Assembly: GCA_029821875.1 (NCBI GenBank)
Contig: JALGXW010000004.1
Span: forward strand, 1-64,000
Source of the DNA: Candidatus Hebobacterum abditum
GTDB taxonomy: Bacteria; Armatimonadota; Hebobacteria; Hebobacterales; Hebobacteraceae
DNA length: 64,000 nucleotides
Direction of reading: 5' to 3'
Under the pieces are notes generated by a model. It worked only from the letters and a program-made list of their open reading frames with translations, ran no database searches and was not told the DNA's origin. The translations under genes were made by a program, and so were the position numbers. Shown here one piece after another: positions 42,355 through 50,393 of the stretch (position 1 is its first letter; every line of letters begins with the position of its first letter).

Positions 42355-42838
42355 GCGAGCCTGGCTGAACGAGGTAGTGGTCGGGAACATGACCCAGTCC
42401 GACCTGGACGAGGTCCTGGCCATCGAGCACCAATCTTTCCCGTCGGCATGGAGCCGCTCCTCCTACGAGCGCGAGTTGCGGAATCGAAACTCGTACTACC
42501 TCACAGCACGTCACGGTGACGCCGTGATCGGGTACTTCGGTATGTGGGTCGTATTGGACGAGGCTCACATCACGACTCTCGCCGTCCATCCCTCGTACCG
42601 ACGTCGGGGGTTGGGCGCACACTTACTGGCTCATTTGATGGAGCTAGCGCGGCGGCGCGGTGCCAGCCGAGTGACGCTCGAGGTCAGGGAGGGGAACCAC
42701 GCCGCCATCGCCATGTACCGGAAGTTCGGCTTCGAGCCGAAGGGCGTGCTGCCGGGGTACTACGGCGACACGAAAGAGAACGGCGTGGTCATGTGGAAGG
42801 TCATCTCGTCCCGGGGGCAGACCGGTCATGTACATTGA
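42335..42838 (+). CDS. rimI: Ribosomal protein S18-alanine N-acetyltransferase-like (RimI)
   Basis: GNAT protein of about 167 residues. The core is DLDEVLAIEHQSFPSAWSRSSYEREL, THLAVHP-like ITTLAVHPSYRRRGLGAHLLAHLM (acetyl-CoA loop RRRGLG) and MYRKFGFEPKGVLPGYYGDTKENGVVMWK. These match RimI, commonly found with tsaB. The TTG at 42335 has GAGGAG about ten bases upstream and completes the first strand; an ATG at 42389 would cut it. The overlap with tsaB is 20 bases. Confidence 0.87.
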   Translation: MTSGCDERAWLNEVVVGNMTQSDLDEVLAIEHQSFPSAWSRSSYERELRNRNSYYLTARHGDAVIGYFGMWVVLDEAHITTLAVHPSYRRRGLGAHLLAHLMELARRRGASRVTLEVREGNHAAIAMYRKFGFEPKGVLPGYYGDTKENGVVMWKVISSRGQTGHVH

Positions 42839-42907
42839 GGCCGTGTCGCCCGAACGGCGCGTCCAAGCCATGTCATCTGCCGACGACATCGGCATGGTGC
42901 GGTTCGG

Positions 42908-42934
42908 TTGACGTCCCAACTGGTGCGCTATAGA
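42908..42934 (+). promoter_or_regulatory. Probable promoter of the ftrB operon with very short leader
   Basis: TTGACG (42908-42913) and TATAGA (42929-42934, spacer 15) or TAGAGT (42931-42936, spacer 17). Transcription would begin about four bases before the ATG at 42946, suggesting nearly leaderless mRNA. Confidence 0.4.
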
Positions 42935-42945
42935 GTGAGCATCTG

Positions 42946-43296
42946 ATGCCGGCCGAGCAGCAAGACGAAGAGCAGCAACTGCGGGAGGCGCGCGAGCGCG
43001 TGGAGCGGATGGTCGGTCGCTATGTCGAGCGCGGACGCTATGTTCTGAATCCCGACCCAGTCACCGTCGAGCACGTGACGGCCGGCCTCACGCGCAATCT
43101 CGTGACGCACGGCCGCTGGTACTGTCCCTGCCGCGAGGTGCTCGGGGACCCTGGTAAGGACCGCAAGAACATATGCCCGTGTCCGCAGCACCACGCGGAC
43201 ATTGCGCGGGACGGAGTCTGCGAGTGCGGTATCTTCGTCAGCGAGGAGTACGCCGAGGCACACCCGGCAGCGGCGCAAGACCCAACAATTAGGTAA
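42946..43296 (+). CDS. Ferredoxin:thioredoxin reductase catalytic beta subunit-like protein
   Basis: Iron-sulfur disulfide reductase of 116 residues. Six conserved cysteines are in CPC (60-62), CPC (77-79) and CEC (92-94), the pattern of the FTR catalytic subunit in which four bind a [4Fe-4S] cluster and two form the redox disulfide. QHHADI is the conserved His block. Spacing CEC is a little wider than in cyanobacterial FTR. It is followed six bases later by a thioredoxin-fold gene, so electrons may pass from ferredoxin to that protein. Confidence 0.9.
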   Translation: MPAEQQDEEQQLREARERVERMVGRYVERGRYVLNPDPVTVEHVTAGLTRNLVTHGRWYCPCREVLGDPGKDRKNICPCPQHHADIARDGVCECGIFVSEEYAEAHPAAAQDPTIR

Positions 43297-43302
43297 GGAG
43301 GC

Positions 43303-43875
43303 ATGATGGGCTGGAAAATGGAGCTAGGTGCAAAGGCGCCCGACTTCAACCTCAAGGGCGTCGACGGCGAGATGCATAGCCTTTCGGAGTACGCCGATAA
43401 GAAAGCGCTTGCAGTGATTGCGAGCTGCAATCACTGCCCGACAGTGATCCAATACGAGGACCGGATGGTCGACATCCAGCGCGACTACGCAGACAAGGGC
43501 GTGCTGCTCATAGCGATCAACGGGAACGAGACCGACGGCCACCCGACCGATTCCTTCGATCACATGGTGCAGCGGGCCAAGGACAAGGGATTCAACTTCC
43601 CCTATCTGCGGGATGATACACAGGATGTCTTGAAGGCGCTGGGGGCGGTCCGCACCCCTGAGGTGTTCGTCTTCGGGCCGGACAGGACGTTGATCTTCCA
43701 CGGCCGCATAGACGACAACGCAGACAATCCCTCAAAGGTGAAGCGTCACGACCTGCGGGAGGCGCTCGACGAGGTGCTCGCCGGGAAGCCCGTGAGTGTC
43801 CCCGACACGCCGCCGGTGGGCTGCACCGTGAAGTGGTGGGGCAAGGACGCCCACTGGATGCCGGGCCAGGACTAG
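43303..43875 (+). CDS. Thioredoxin-fold protein of the AhpC/TSA-like type
   Basis: Protein of 190 residues with a redox CNHC motif (C42, C45) in IASCNHCPTVIQYEDRM. GAKAPDFNLKGVDGEMHSL is the peroxiredoxin-type start, and VRTPEVFVFGPDRTLIFHGRIDDN is the cis-Pro region and late strand. No signal peptide, so it is cytoplasmic. The ribosome site is AAGGAGG. Its position right after the FTR-like gene suggests a ferredoxin-driven disulfide system. Confidence 0.9.
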   Translation: MMGWKMELGAKAPDFNLKGVDGEMHSLSEYADKKALAVIASCNHCPTVIQYEDRMVDIQRDYADKGVLLIAINGNETDGHPTDSFDHMVQRAKDKGFNFPYLRDDTQDVLKALGAVRTPEVFVFGPDRTLIFHGRIDDNADNPSKVKRHDLREALDEVLAGKPVSVPDTPPVGCTVKWWGKDAHWMPGQD

Positions 43876-43899
43876 TATTCAGGACAACTCACTGCACGA

Positions 43900-43933
43900 G
43901 CCAGCGCGGCGGGCCGACGCCCGCCGCGCTGGC
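43900..43933. terminator. 15-bp perfect hairpin between converging operons
   Basis: GCCAGCGCGGCGGGC, loop CGAC and its exact complement form a hairpin that can fold from either strand. It sits between the end of the plus-strand FTR operon and the end of the minus-strand YHS gene. No clear T-run, so termination is likely but unproven. Confidence 0.55.
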
Positions 43934-43968
43934 AATTCCGAGGGCCCGCGGTAGCTCCCGAGTCCGGG

Positions 43969-44253
43969 CTACCGCACGGTCTTCTGTCGGTACTTCTCCG
44001 GGTTGGCTCTCACCTTGGCCGCGCAGGCCTCGGTGCAGGCGTAGATCGGCAGCTGGTCCGGAGCTGCCCCAATGGACTCCGCCGGGACCACCATCATCTC
44101 GTCTCGGGGCAGTTCGGTCCCGCACACGGCGCACTGCACGAGGTCCTCGTCGCCCGGCGTCCCTCCCCGGTAGGCGTAGGCCACGACCAGGTACACGACG
44201 ATAAGCAGGACCACGGCAACTACGACGATTCGGACCGCAGAGGAGCCCTTCAT
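43969..44253 (-). CDS. Small membrane protein with YHS/TRASH-like metal site
   Basis: Protein of 94 residues. One N-terminal helix (AVRIVVVAVVLLIVVYLVVAYAY) is followed by a soluble metal-binding-like segment: CAVC, then YACTEAC and an ending VRANPEKYRQ that matches YHS domains. The ATG at 44253 has GAGG eight bases upstream. The neighbouring gene is a polyferredoxin-like membrane protein 124 bases upstream on the same strand. YHS proteins often handle copper or other metals; the ligand is unknown. Confidence 0.75.
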   Translation of the reverse strand: MKGSSAVRIVVVAVVLLIVVYLVVAYAYRGGTPGDEDLVQCAVCGTELPRDEMMVVPAESIGAAPDQLPIYACTEACAAKVRANPEKYRQKTVR

Positions 44254-44377
44254 GACCATGGCCTCACGGATATCAGTATCCCGTGGTTGGGCCCTTCTGC
44301 CACACCCCCTACGCGCCTGTAGCGATCTTCCCCCCAATGGAAGGCCACCGCGACAAGGAACAAAGCCCTCATCTCGC

Positions 44378-45064
44378 TCAGAAGTGGAGGAGCTTCTTTG
44401 GACAGGCGAGCTGGCATTCCGAGCACTTGAGGCAGTCGGGCAGCCTCAGTTCCCCCTTCTCTGCCTTGCCCACAATCGCCAGGTGCATGGGGCAGGCCTG
44501 CTCGCAGGCGCGGCACTCCAGGCAGCCCTCGTCGATCTTGAGGGGCGCCCTGCTCCCCCCAACCGCGCTCTGCATCGTCCCCATCGGACAGAAGGAGCAC
44601 CAAGTGCGGGGACTCATGAAGAGGGCAAGCACCACGCCGATGGCCGTGGTGATGATGCAGATCCGCACGAACACGGTCCCCCAATGGTAGACATCCCCGG
44701 GATTCAGGCTGATCTGCCAGACCATGAAGCCCATCAGCAGTGCGAAGATCACCCACCGGAACACGCGCCCGCGCAACCACGCTGGAATCTCCCGCCCCGG
44801 GCTCACCGGCCGCAGGATCCTGTCAAGGAACGCGCCCCGCGGGCAAAGCCAGCCACACACATACCTTCCCTTGAAGAACCCGCCGATGATACCAGTGAGC
44901 ATCACCACCGGCACGACGAAGCCGAGAAGTGGGTAGAACAGCCCCCCGATGATCGTGATCACCACGATCACCCACAGGGCAAGCTGTATCTTGCGCCGGA
45001 GCGCGGCCAGCCGCTGCCACTCGGCATCCCGCTCAGTGTCTTTCCCATCAGCGCTCGACGTCAT
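44378..45064 (-). CDS. NapH/RsxB-like membrane-bound 4Fe-4S protein
   Basis: Protein of 228 residues with five hydrophobic stretches and iron-sulfur motifs. CGWLCPRGAFLDRI and CSFCPMGTM are the cysteine pairs of NapH/CcoG-like proteins. Two ferredoxin clusters lie at the C-terminus, CLECRACEQACP and CLKCSECQLACP. The ATG at 45064 leaves out a non-homologous N-terminus. Related proteins pass electrons across the membrane to periplasmic or maturation enzymes. Confidence 0.85.
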   Translation of the reverse strand: MTSSADGKDTERDAEWQRLAALRRKIQLALWVIVVITIIGGLFYPLLGFVVPVVMLTGIIGGFFKGRYVCGWLCPRGAFLDRILRPVSPGREIPAWLRGRVFRWVIFALLMGFMVWQISLNPGDVYHWGTVFVRICIITTAIGVVLALFMSPRTWCSFCPMGTMQSAVGGSRAPLKIDEGCLECRACEQACPMHLAIVGKAEKGELRLPDCLKCSECQLACPKKLLHF

Positions 45065-45124
45065 GCCCACATGTCCCCCAAAACGATGTCGAGCCGCGGC
45101 CGAAGCCAACGACTCGACCTGCTG

Positions 45125-45153
45125 TCATTGTAGCCGACTGGGCTATGGTCCGA
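45125..45153 (-). promoter_or_regulatory. Possible promoter of the NapH-like gene
   Basis: On the minus strand TTTCGG (45153-45148) and TACAAT (45130-45125) with a 17-bp spacer, about 60 bases upstream of the ATG. The -35 is weak. Confidence 0.35.
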
Positions 45154-45181
45154 AACACCCCGCGGCCGAGCGCTCGTCTCT

Positions 45182-46060
45182 TCAGTCGGACAGCTCGCGC
45201 CACACCGCCAGCGCCACCTCTCCTCGCCACTCAAGGGGCGCCTTCCCGAATCCCGCCTTCTTGAATGCCCACTGGCTGCGGAGGTTCTTGGAGCTCACCA
45301 GTGTGAAGATGCCGTCGGCGCCGTCCTGCTCGAAGCCGAACTTCACCAGCGCCTTGATGGCATCCGACCCGAGGCCCTGTCCCCACAGGTCCTTGCGGCC
45401 GATCATGATGTCGATGCGGCGCAGGTCCTTGCCTGGGAACTTCTCGATGATCTCAGGCAGGTTCATCTTCTGGAGCCAGCACTCGCCGATGGGATCGCCT
45501 TCGTACTCGATGATGAACACGAACGCGAACCGAGACACGCTCCGATAGATGTCCTTCGTGTCCTCCTCCGGCCGTATCTCGGTCGTATCGTCCGACCACA
45601 CGAGCACCTCCGGGTCGGCGTTCCAGGCCAGCACGTGCTCCCAGTCGTTCTCTGTCATCGGGCGGAGAGCGATCCGCTCGCCGCGGAGGTGGAGGTCGTG
45701 GGTGCGGATCTCGTCGGGCAGGACGTGCTCCGCCGCCGGATCGAAGGCGGGCACGTGCACCAGCAGCGCCTTCGCCGGCTCCTGCGAGTCATTCCAGTAG
45801 CAGAAGACCGTGTTCCGGGAGACGATCACCAGGTCGCCGTCGTTGGCATCATACCGGACGCCGTCTACTTGGAACCGCAGATTCGCCTCCAGCATATAGT
45901 AGATCTTCTCGCACCGCGACGAATACGCGAACGGATGCCGTCCGCCCGCAGGAACCTCCACTATTGCCAGCGACGCCGTGTTCTCGGCCGTCGCGCCGTA
46001 GTCGGCGACTTTCAGGCCGTGGAAGTCGAATTCCGTTCTCTCATCGTGCCGGACTAGCAT
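45182..46060 (-). CDS. Cupin-GNAT fusion protein
   Basis: Protein of 292 residues with two fused domains. Residues about 20-115 form a cupin barrel (EVPAGGRHPFAYSSRCEKIYYMLEANL-type first motif and DGDLVIVSRNTVFCYWN second). From about 125, a RimJ/RimL-type GNAT follows: IALRPMTENDWEHVLAW, GRKDLWGQGLGSDAIKALVKFGF and LRSQWAFKKAGF. Single-chain fusion of an N-terminal cupin to acetyltransferase is unusual; the cupin may bind the substrate or metal. No convincing metal-His pair is seen. Confidence 0.82.
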   Translation of the reverse strand: MLVRHDERTEFDFHGLKVADYGATAENTASLAIVEVPAGGRHPFAYSSRCEKIYYMLEANLRFQVDGVRYDANDGDLVIVSRNTVFCYWNDSQEPAKALLVHVPAFDPAAEHVLPDEIRTHDLHLRGERIALRPMTENDWEHVLAWNADPEVLVWSDDTTEIRPEEDTKDIYRSVSRFAFVFIIEYEGDPIGECWLQKMNLPEIIEKFPGKDLRRIDIMIGRKDLWGQGLGSDAIKALVKFGFEQDGADGIFTLVSSKNLRSQWAFKKAGFGKAPLEWRGEVALAVWRELSD

Positions 46061-46089
46061 GGGTCATCCCGCGCCACGGTAACCCTCCC

Positions 46090-47289
46090 TCACAGCAATC
46101 CGAAGAGTTCAGCCAGAACTACCATCAACACACCGAACCCAAACACGATGGCAGGCACCGCGACCAAGCCGAACAGCGTTCCCTTCAACGTCCCGAACCA
46201 TCGGTACCGTTCCCGCCATACGACCCTCCGGTCCGGCTCGACCCACAGCGACCCCCACCAGAATCCTCCCTTGAAGATCCAGGCGAAGATGGTGTACACA
46301 GCTATCGCCGCCAGCCATCCTGGCGGATCAGAGTCCCGCCCAAATGCGGCCACAACACACGGGATTCCCAGCCACAACGCCAAGTGCAGCCCGGAAAGCT
46401 CGACTCGCCACCACGGCGGCCCGTGCTCACGCGGTACGACGGCTTCGATGTCTCCCGTCGATACTCCGGCCCCGCGCATGACCCGACGCACATACCGATC
46501 TCGGGACGCCTCCATCGCCCGGAGAAAAAACGCGGCACCCAATAGGGCAGCAATGGCGACGCCGGACACTAGCACGAAGGGCGGACTAGGCTCAGGAGCC
46601 GTACCCGTTCCGCGCACTCGTTCGTAGATCCACGTCAACACCCGCCAGAGCACCCATGCCGCGACCCCTATACGCGCCACGCGCCATACCCAGGTAACCG
46701 TTTCCACCGTCTTGTCCCAGCGCTGGAGGGCACGCTCGCCCTGACCCTTGAGCTGTCTCCGCAGTCGCTCCATGCGCTCCCGTTCCTCTGCCGACGGTGG
46801 CTCCAACTCGGGATAGACCTCCTTCGCCTCCTCCGGTTTGCCGAGCTCGTGGTACAAGGCGGCCAAGCTCTCCCGTACCTCCTGATCCACGGGAGCGAGT
46901 TCCACGGCCCGGCGGCAGTGCCCGAGCGCCAACTCGTGGTCCCCCCTCCGGCAATGCGCCCAGCCCAGCGCGTGCTCGATGTCGGCCTCGGCCGCCTCGG
47001 GTGCCCACCGCTGGCACTCCCTCAGGTGCTCAATGGCTCCATCGTAGTCGTCCCGCTCCCACGCTACGCCCGCCAGCTTGTAGTGGGCCTCGGGATTCTG
47101 ATGGTCGAGCCGGATGGCCTCTCGGTAGTGCTCTGCGGCGGAGTCGAAGTCGCCCCGTGTGTAAGCTGTGTCCCCAGCGCGCAGATAGTCCCGCGGCGTC
47201 GCCAGCCGCGCTCGCCGTCGCTGGATCACGACTTCCACGAGCACTGCTGCCGCAAGGGCGATCACCAGCAGCACGATCCCAGCAGTCAC
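46090..47289 (-). CDS. TPR-repeat membrane protein
   Basis: Protein of 399 residues. One N-terminal helix (IVLLVIALAAAVLVEVVI) leads to about four TPR repeats (33-165), with AGDTAYTRGDFDSAAEHYREAIRLD and AHYKLAGVAWERDDYDGAIEHL as clear examples. After a linker there are four to five further hydrophobic stretches. TPRs probably mediate protein assembly at the membrane. Function unknown. It is divergent from the aldo/keto reductase 99 bases away. Confidence 0.78.
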   Translation of the reverse strand: MTAGIVLLVIALAAAVLVEVVIQRRRARLATPRDYLRAGDTAYTRGDFDSAAEHYREAIRLDHQNPEAHYKLAGVAWERDDYDGAIEHLRECQRWAPEAAEADIEHALGWAHCRRGDHELALGHCRRAVELAPVDQEVRESLAALYHELGKPEEAKEVYPELEPPSAEERERMERLRRQLKGQGERALQRWDKTVETVTWVWRVARIGVAAWVLWRVLTWIYERVRGTGTAPEPSPPFVLVSGVAIAALLGAAFFLRAMEASRDRYVRRVMRGAGVSTGDIEAVVPREHGPPWWRVELSGLHLALWLGIPCVVAAFGRDSDPPGWLAAIAVYTIFAWIFKGGFWWGSLWVEPDRRVVWRERYRWFGTLKGTLFGLVAVPAIVFGFGVLMVVLAELFGLL

Positions 47290-47388
47290 GGCCCCCTCCA
47301 GACCACTCGCATTCAGAGAAAGGGGAAGCCCCCTCTGCGCGTCTAACTATCAGCCCAACTCCACCTAAGTATCACGAAAGGCCCGGCA

Positions 47389-48258
47389 ATGCAATACCGC
47401 ACCCTCGGCCGCACGAACTTGAGAGTCTCCGAGATTGGCTTCGGCGGCGCGCAGGTCGGCATTCCCAACTACATGGAGACCTGGGACCCGCACGGCCAAC
47501 GCGAGCAGCGGACCGTGACCGAGGCGCTCAACCGGGCCCTCGACCTGGGCCTCAACTACGTCGACACCGCCCCCGGCTACGGTGACGGTGTCAGCGAGGA
47601 GGTCCTCGGCCGAGTGATCGGCAAGCGGCGCGAGGAGTGTGTGGTGGCGACGAAGCTGAGCACCTACGATCGCGAGAGCGTGATGGCGAGCGCCGAGGCC
47701 AGCTTGCGTCGTCTCCGGACCGACGTCATCGACATCTTGCAGTTCCACGGCGGGATCTATCCAAGGGAAGACGTCGATCTGATACTCAACGGGGGTGGCC
47801 TCGACGCGCTTCGGAAGCTGCGCGAACAGGGGAAGGTTCGCTTTCTCGGGTTCACAGCCGAGCTGCCGTCCGGTGGGGTGTCGAAGCTGATCGCGACGGG
47901 CGAATTCGATGTCATGCAGATACGCTACAACTTCACATATCAGGATAGCTGCGACTTCATCAACGAACGCGGCGTGATGCGCGAGGCCGAGGCGCAGAAC
48001 ATGGGCATGGTCATCATGCGCCCCATGACCTCCGGCATCTTCCAGCGTCTCATGCCACAGGTCTTCCCCCAACTCGCCGACGCGGACCTCAGTGGCTTCC
48101 TGCTGAACTACGTCCTATCGAACCCGCTGGTCGATGTGGCGATCATCGGTATGCGGCGGGCAGAGGAGGTCGAGCGCAACAACGCGCTCTCCGACGACAT
48201 GGCAGCGCGGCTCGATCTGGAGGAGATCCACAACAGGTTCTTCCCCTCAGCCGCGTAA
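47389..48258 (+). CDS. Aldo/keto reductase
   Basis: NAD(P)H-dependent oxidoreductase of 289 residues. The active site includes D/Y of NYVDTAPGYGDGVSEEVLG, the lysine VVATKLSTYD and HGGIYPRED, which takes the place of the usual catalytic His block. AIIGMRRAEEVERNNA is the nucleotide-binding end. The N-terminus MQYRTLGRTNLRVSEIGFGG is standard. Proteins of this short type often act on sugars or aldehydes. Substrate unknown. Confidence 0.9.
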   Translation: MQYRTLGRTNLRVSEIGFGGAQVGIPNYMETWDPHGQREQRTVTEALNRALDLGLNYVDTAPGYGDGVSEEVLGRVIGKRREECVVATKLSTYDRESVMASAEASLRRLRTDVIDILQFHGGIYPREDVDLILNGGGLDALRKLREQGKVRFLGFTAELPSGGVSKLIATGEFDVMQIRYNFTYQDSCDFINERGVMREAEAQNMGMVIMRPMTSGIFQRLMPQVFPQLADADLSGFLLNYVLSNPLVDVAIIGMRRAEEVERNNALSDDMAARLDLEEIHNRFFPSAA

Positions 48259-48327
48259 GACGGAGGGCGGCAGAGGCCGGAATACCGCTCTGCGTCTGCA
48301 GCCAGCGACCCGATCGCCCGGTGCCCG

Positions 48328-48798
48328 CTACTTCTTGCGACCAGCCCGGCCTCGTCCGAGGCTCATGCCCTTCGCTGCGAGCAGTCGCTCAATGTCGCGC
48401 TGGCTCGCCTTGCGCAATGCCACCAGGACTCGACGGTTCTCCTCGCTCGGCTCGCTGGTGCCGGTTTCCCACTGAGCAACGGCGGGGCCCGTCACGCCGA
48501 TTATGGCCGCCAACTGCGCCTGGGTGATGCCCTGTCGCGCGCGCAGCTTCTTGATCGTGGCGGGGGTAACGCGAGACCGGCGCAGTTCCTTGTCTGAGAC
48601 CTGGAGGCGCGGCAAACGGCCTCCATAGGCCGGGGCCCGCGCCACGGCTGTCTCGAGCGAGGCGACCCTCTTCTCGAGCGCGCTCAGGGACCGGCGAAGC
48701 TCCCGAACTTCCTTCGACAGGGACGACATGGTTTCTCGTACCTCCCGACGCACCGTTGCAGCGACCATCGAACGGATGGCCTCCTCAGCTTTTCCCAC
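48328..48798 (-). CDS. Coiled-coil XRE-type helix-turn-helix protein
   Basis: Protein of 156 residues. The N-terminal 60 residues are a coiled coil (EVRELRRSLSALEKRVASLETAV). The C-terminal half carries an XRE-type helix-turn-helix: IKKLRARQGITQAQLAAIIGVTGPAVAQWETGTSEPSEENRRVLVAL. The GTG at 48798 has AAGGAG seven bases upstream. The layout is close to the plasmid-type or XRE regulators described as Zn- or DNA-structure-linked proteins in other phyla. Target not known. Confidence 0.82.
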   Translation of the reverse strand: MGKAEEAIRSMVAATVRREVRETMSSLSKEVRELRRSLSALEKRVASLETAVARAPAYGGRLPRLQVSDKELRRSRVTPATIKKLRARQGITQAQLAAIIGVTGPAVAQWETGTSEPSEENRRVLVALRKASQRDIERLLAAKGMSLGRGRAGRKK

Positions 48799-48943
48799 AG
48801 ATATCTCCTTTCGGCGCGGTGAGAGAGCCATAACACGTGCTGCTACAGTACTAGTTTCTCCCGCGACGGCTCCTGTCCTCCCCGGATGGGCCGCCGATTG
48901 GGGTCATTGTCCGCGCCCCACGGCGCGCTGTTCTTTGGGCGCG

Positions 48944-49156
48944 CTAATGCCCTGTGGCTGGCATGTCCTTGCGTGCTCGCTCCAATTCCTCGTTGGACTG
49001 ACGTATCGCTCTGCTGGCGGCCTCTACGTGACCGGCGATGGAGTCGAATCCCTCTGCCCGGGCCTGGCTCGCGTATTCCTCAAACTGCTCGGCATGAGAC
49101 ATGTTATGCTCAATCCAGTGTGGCAGCAAGTGGGCCAGCCTATTCAGCAGCTCCAT
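48944..49156 (-). CDS. Small conserved-looking protein next to hypA
   Basis: Protein of 70 residues, all-helical and rich in His, Glu and Ala: HLLPHWIEHNMSHAEQFEEYA and HVEAASRAIRQSNEELERA. It overlaps hypA by 17 bases, so it is likely co-translated with the hydrogenase maturation genes. The His-rich WIEHNMSHAE stretch might bind metal; this is a guess. I do not recognise a named family with certainty. Confidence 0.68.
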   Translation of the reverse strand: MELLNRLAHLLPHWIEHNMSHAEQFEEYASQARAEGFDSIAGHVEAASRAIRQSNEELERARKDMPATGH

Positions 49157-49538
49157 GCTCGTCCCCCCTATCGATCTCAGCGCTTACGACTCGAAGTTCC
49201 CGCCCACCCAGCACCCGGACGTCTCTGGAGCCGCAGCGAGGACAGGTAACGACGGGCGGCACGAAATGGCTCAGTTCATCCGCAGGAAGAGCCGGCTGTG
49301 TTTCGGCGCCGCAGTGCCCACACTTGATGCGCGCCGGGGTGCGGCTGATCTTCAAGTGGAGATCGGGCGAACCATTCTGGTCCGCAAGGGCCTTCAGCCA
49401 AAAGGAAAGCTGCTCCTCCTCAATGAGGTTGAGCGCGCCTATCTCCACCTTGATCGACCGGACCGCGCCGCCGCCGTGCTTCCGAGCGGCGGCCTTCACG
49501 GCATCCCATATCTCGGAGGCAACTGAGTACTCGTGCAC
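49140..49538 (-). CDS. hypA: Hydrogenase nickel incorporation protein HypA
   Basis: Nickel insertion accessory protein for [NiFe]-hydrogenase (or urease), 132 residues. MHEYS at the N-terminus carries the His2 nickel ligand. Zinc cysteines are C73, C76, C99 and C102 (IKCGHCGA and VTCPRCGS). It is followed by the small helical gene and preceded by hypB 22 bases upstream. Hydrogenase structural genes are not in this window. Confidence 0.94.
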   Translation of the reverse strand: MHEYSVASEIWDAVKAAARKHGGGAVRSIKVEIGALNLIEEEQLSFWLKALADQNGSPDLHLKISRTPARIKCGHCGAETQPALPADELSHFVPPVVTCPRCGSRDVRVLGGRELRVVSAEIDRGDEHGAAE

Positions 49539-49559
49539 GGCTGTCCTCCTGGCAGCGCC

Positions 49560-50234
49560 TCAGGCCAGCCCCAAGGCCCGCAGCACACCGTCCACACCCT
49601 CCCCCGCGAGGCAGTTCGTCTTGATTACCTCAATCCCGGGCCGCATCGCCTGGAGGTCGGCGACCGGCCGGGCCAGGTCAACGTGCACCGCTTCCGCAAT
49701 GTCGATCTTGTTCAGGACGACGAGATTGGCGGACTCGAACATGGCCGGATGCTTCTCGATGACGTGCGCGCCTTCGCTCGCCGAAACGACTGCGATTCGC
49801 GCCTCTACGCCAAGGGAGAAGAAGGATGGACAGATGAGATTCCCAACGTTCTCTATGAACAGCACGTCCAGGCCGGTCTCGGGGAGCTGGTCGAGCGCCC
49901 GATAGATGAGTCCCGCGTCCAGGTGACACATGCCGCCGGTGTTGACCTGCAGCACCTTCTTCGCACCCTTGCCGGCGACGCGCTCCGCGTCATGGGTCGT
50001 GGCAACATCGCCCGCGATGACGGCGACCCCGTGCGTGCCGCTCAGGCGCTGCACCATCTCGGCGATGAGAGATGTCTTGCCCGCGCCAACCGACCCCGTG
50101 ATGTCGAACGCCCGAATGCCGCGCTGCGTGAAGAGCTGCCGATTCCGCTCCGCCAGCTCCTCGTGACGCGCCTGAATGTCCTCGTCAATCTGTATCTCGA
50201 CGGTTCCGGTTTCTGTCGTCTCGAACAGCCGCAT
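49560..50234 (-). CDS. hypB: Hydrogenase nickel incorporation GTPase HypB
   Basis: SIMIBI-class GTPase of 224 residues that delivers nickel with HypA. Walker A is GSVGAGKTS (47-55); the metal site is seen in NTGGMCHLDAG and the ENVGNLICPS block; VVLNKIDIAEAV gives the G4 motif. There is no N-terminal His-rich stretch, so it does not store nickel. ATG at 50234 is the standard start. Confidence 0.94.
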   Translation of the reverse strand: MRLFETTETGTVEIQIDEDIQARHEELAERNRQLFTQRGIRAFDITGSVGAGKTSLIAEMVQRLSGTHGVAVIAGDVATTHDAERVAGKGAKKVLQVNTGGMCHLDAGLIYRALDQLPETGLDVLFIENVGNLICPSFFSLGVEARIAVVSASEGAHVIEKHPAMFESANLVVLNKIDIAEAVHVDLARPVADLQAMRPGIEVIKTNCLAGEGVDGVLRALGLA

Positions 50235-50313
50235 CTTGTTGCCTCCGACTACACATGGCTACTTTCGGCGACTCTCCTTCCCTTCCTGGCTGAAGGCGTC
50301 GCGCGCGCCAGCC

Positions 50314-50342
50314 TTGACACGCCCCTAGAAACAGCCTAGCAT
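50314..50342 (+). promoter_or_regulatory. Sigma70-type promoter of the lipoprotein gene at 50394
   Basis: TTGACA (50314-50319) and TAGCAT (50337-50342) with a 17-bp spacer. Expected transcription start near 50349, inside a palindrome. Confidence 0.6.
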
Positions 50343-50344
50343 CC

Positions 50345-50358
50345 ACATTCGCGAATGT
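50345..50358 (+). promoter_or_regulatory. 14-bp perfect palindrome over the transcription start
   Basis: ACATTCGCGAATGT is exactly self-complementary and covers the expected start of the promoter at 50314-50342. It is well placed to act as an operator. Binding protein unknown. Confidence 0.5.
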
Positions 50359-50393
50359 ATGTGCGTGATTCCACCGTGGGAGGAGGTACCATT

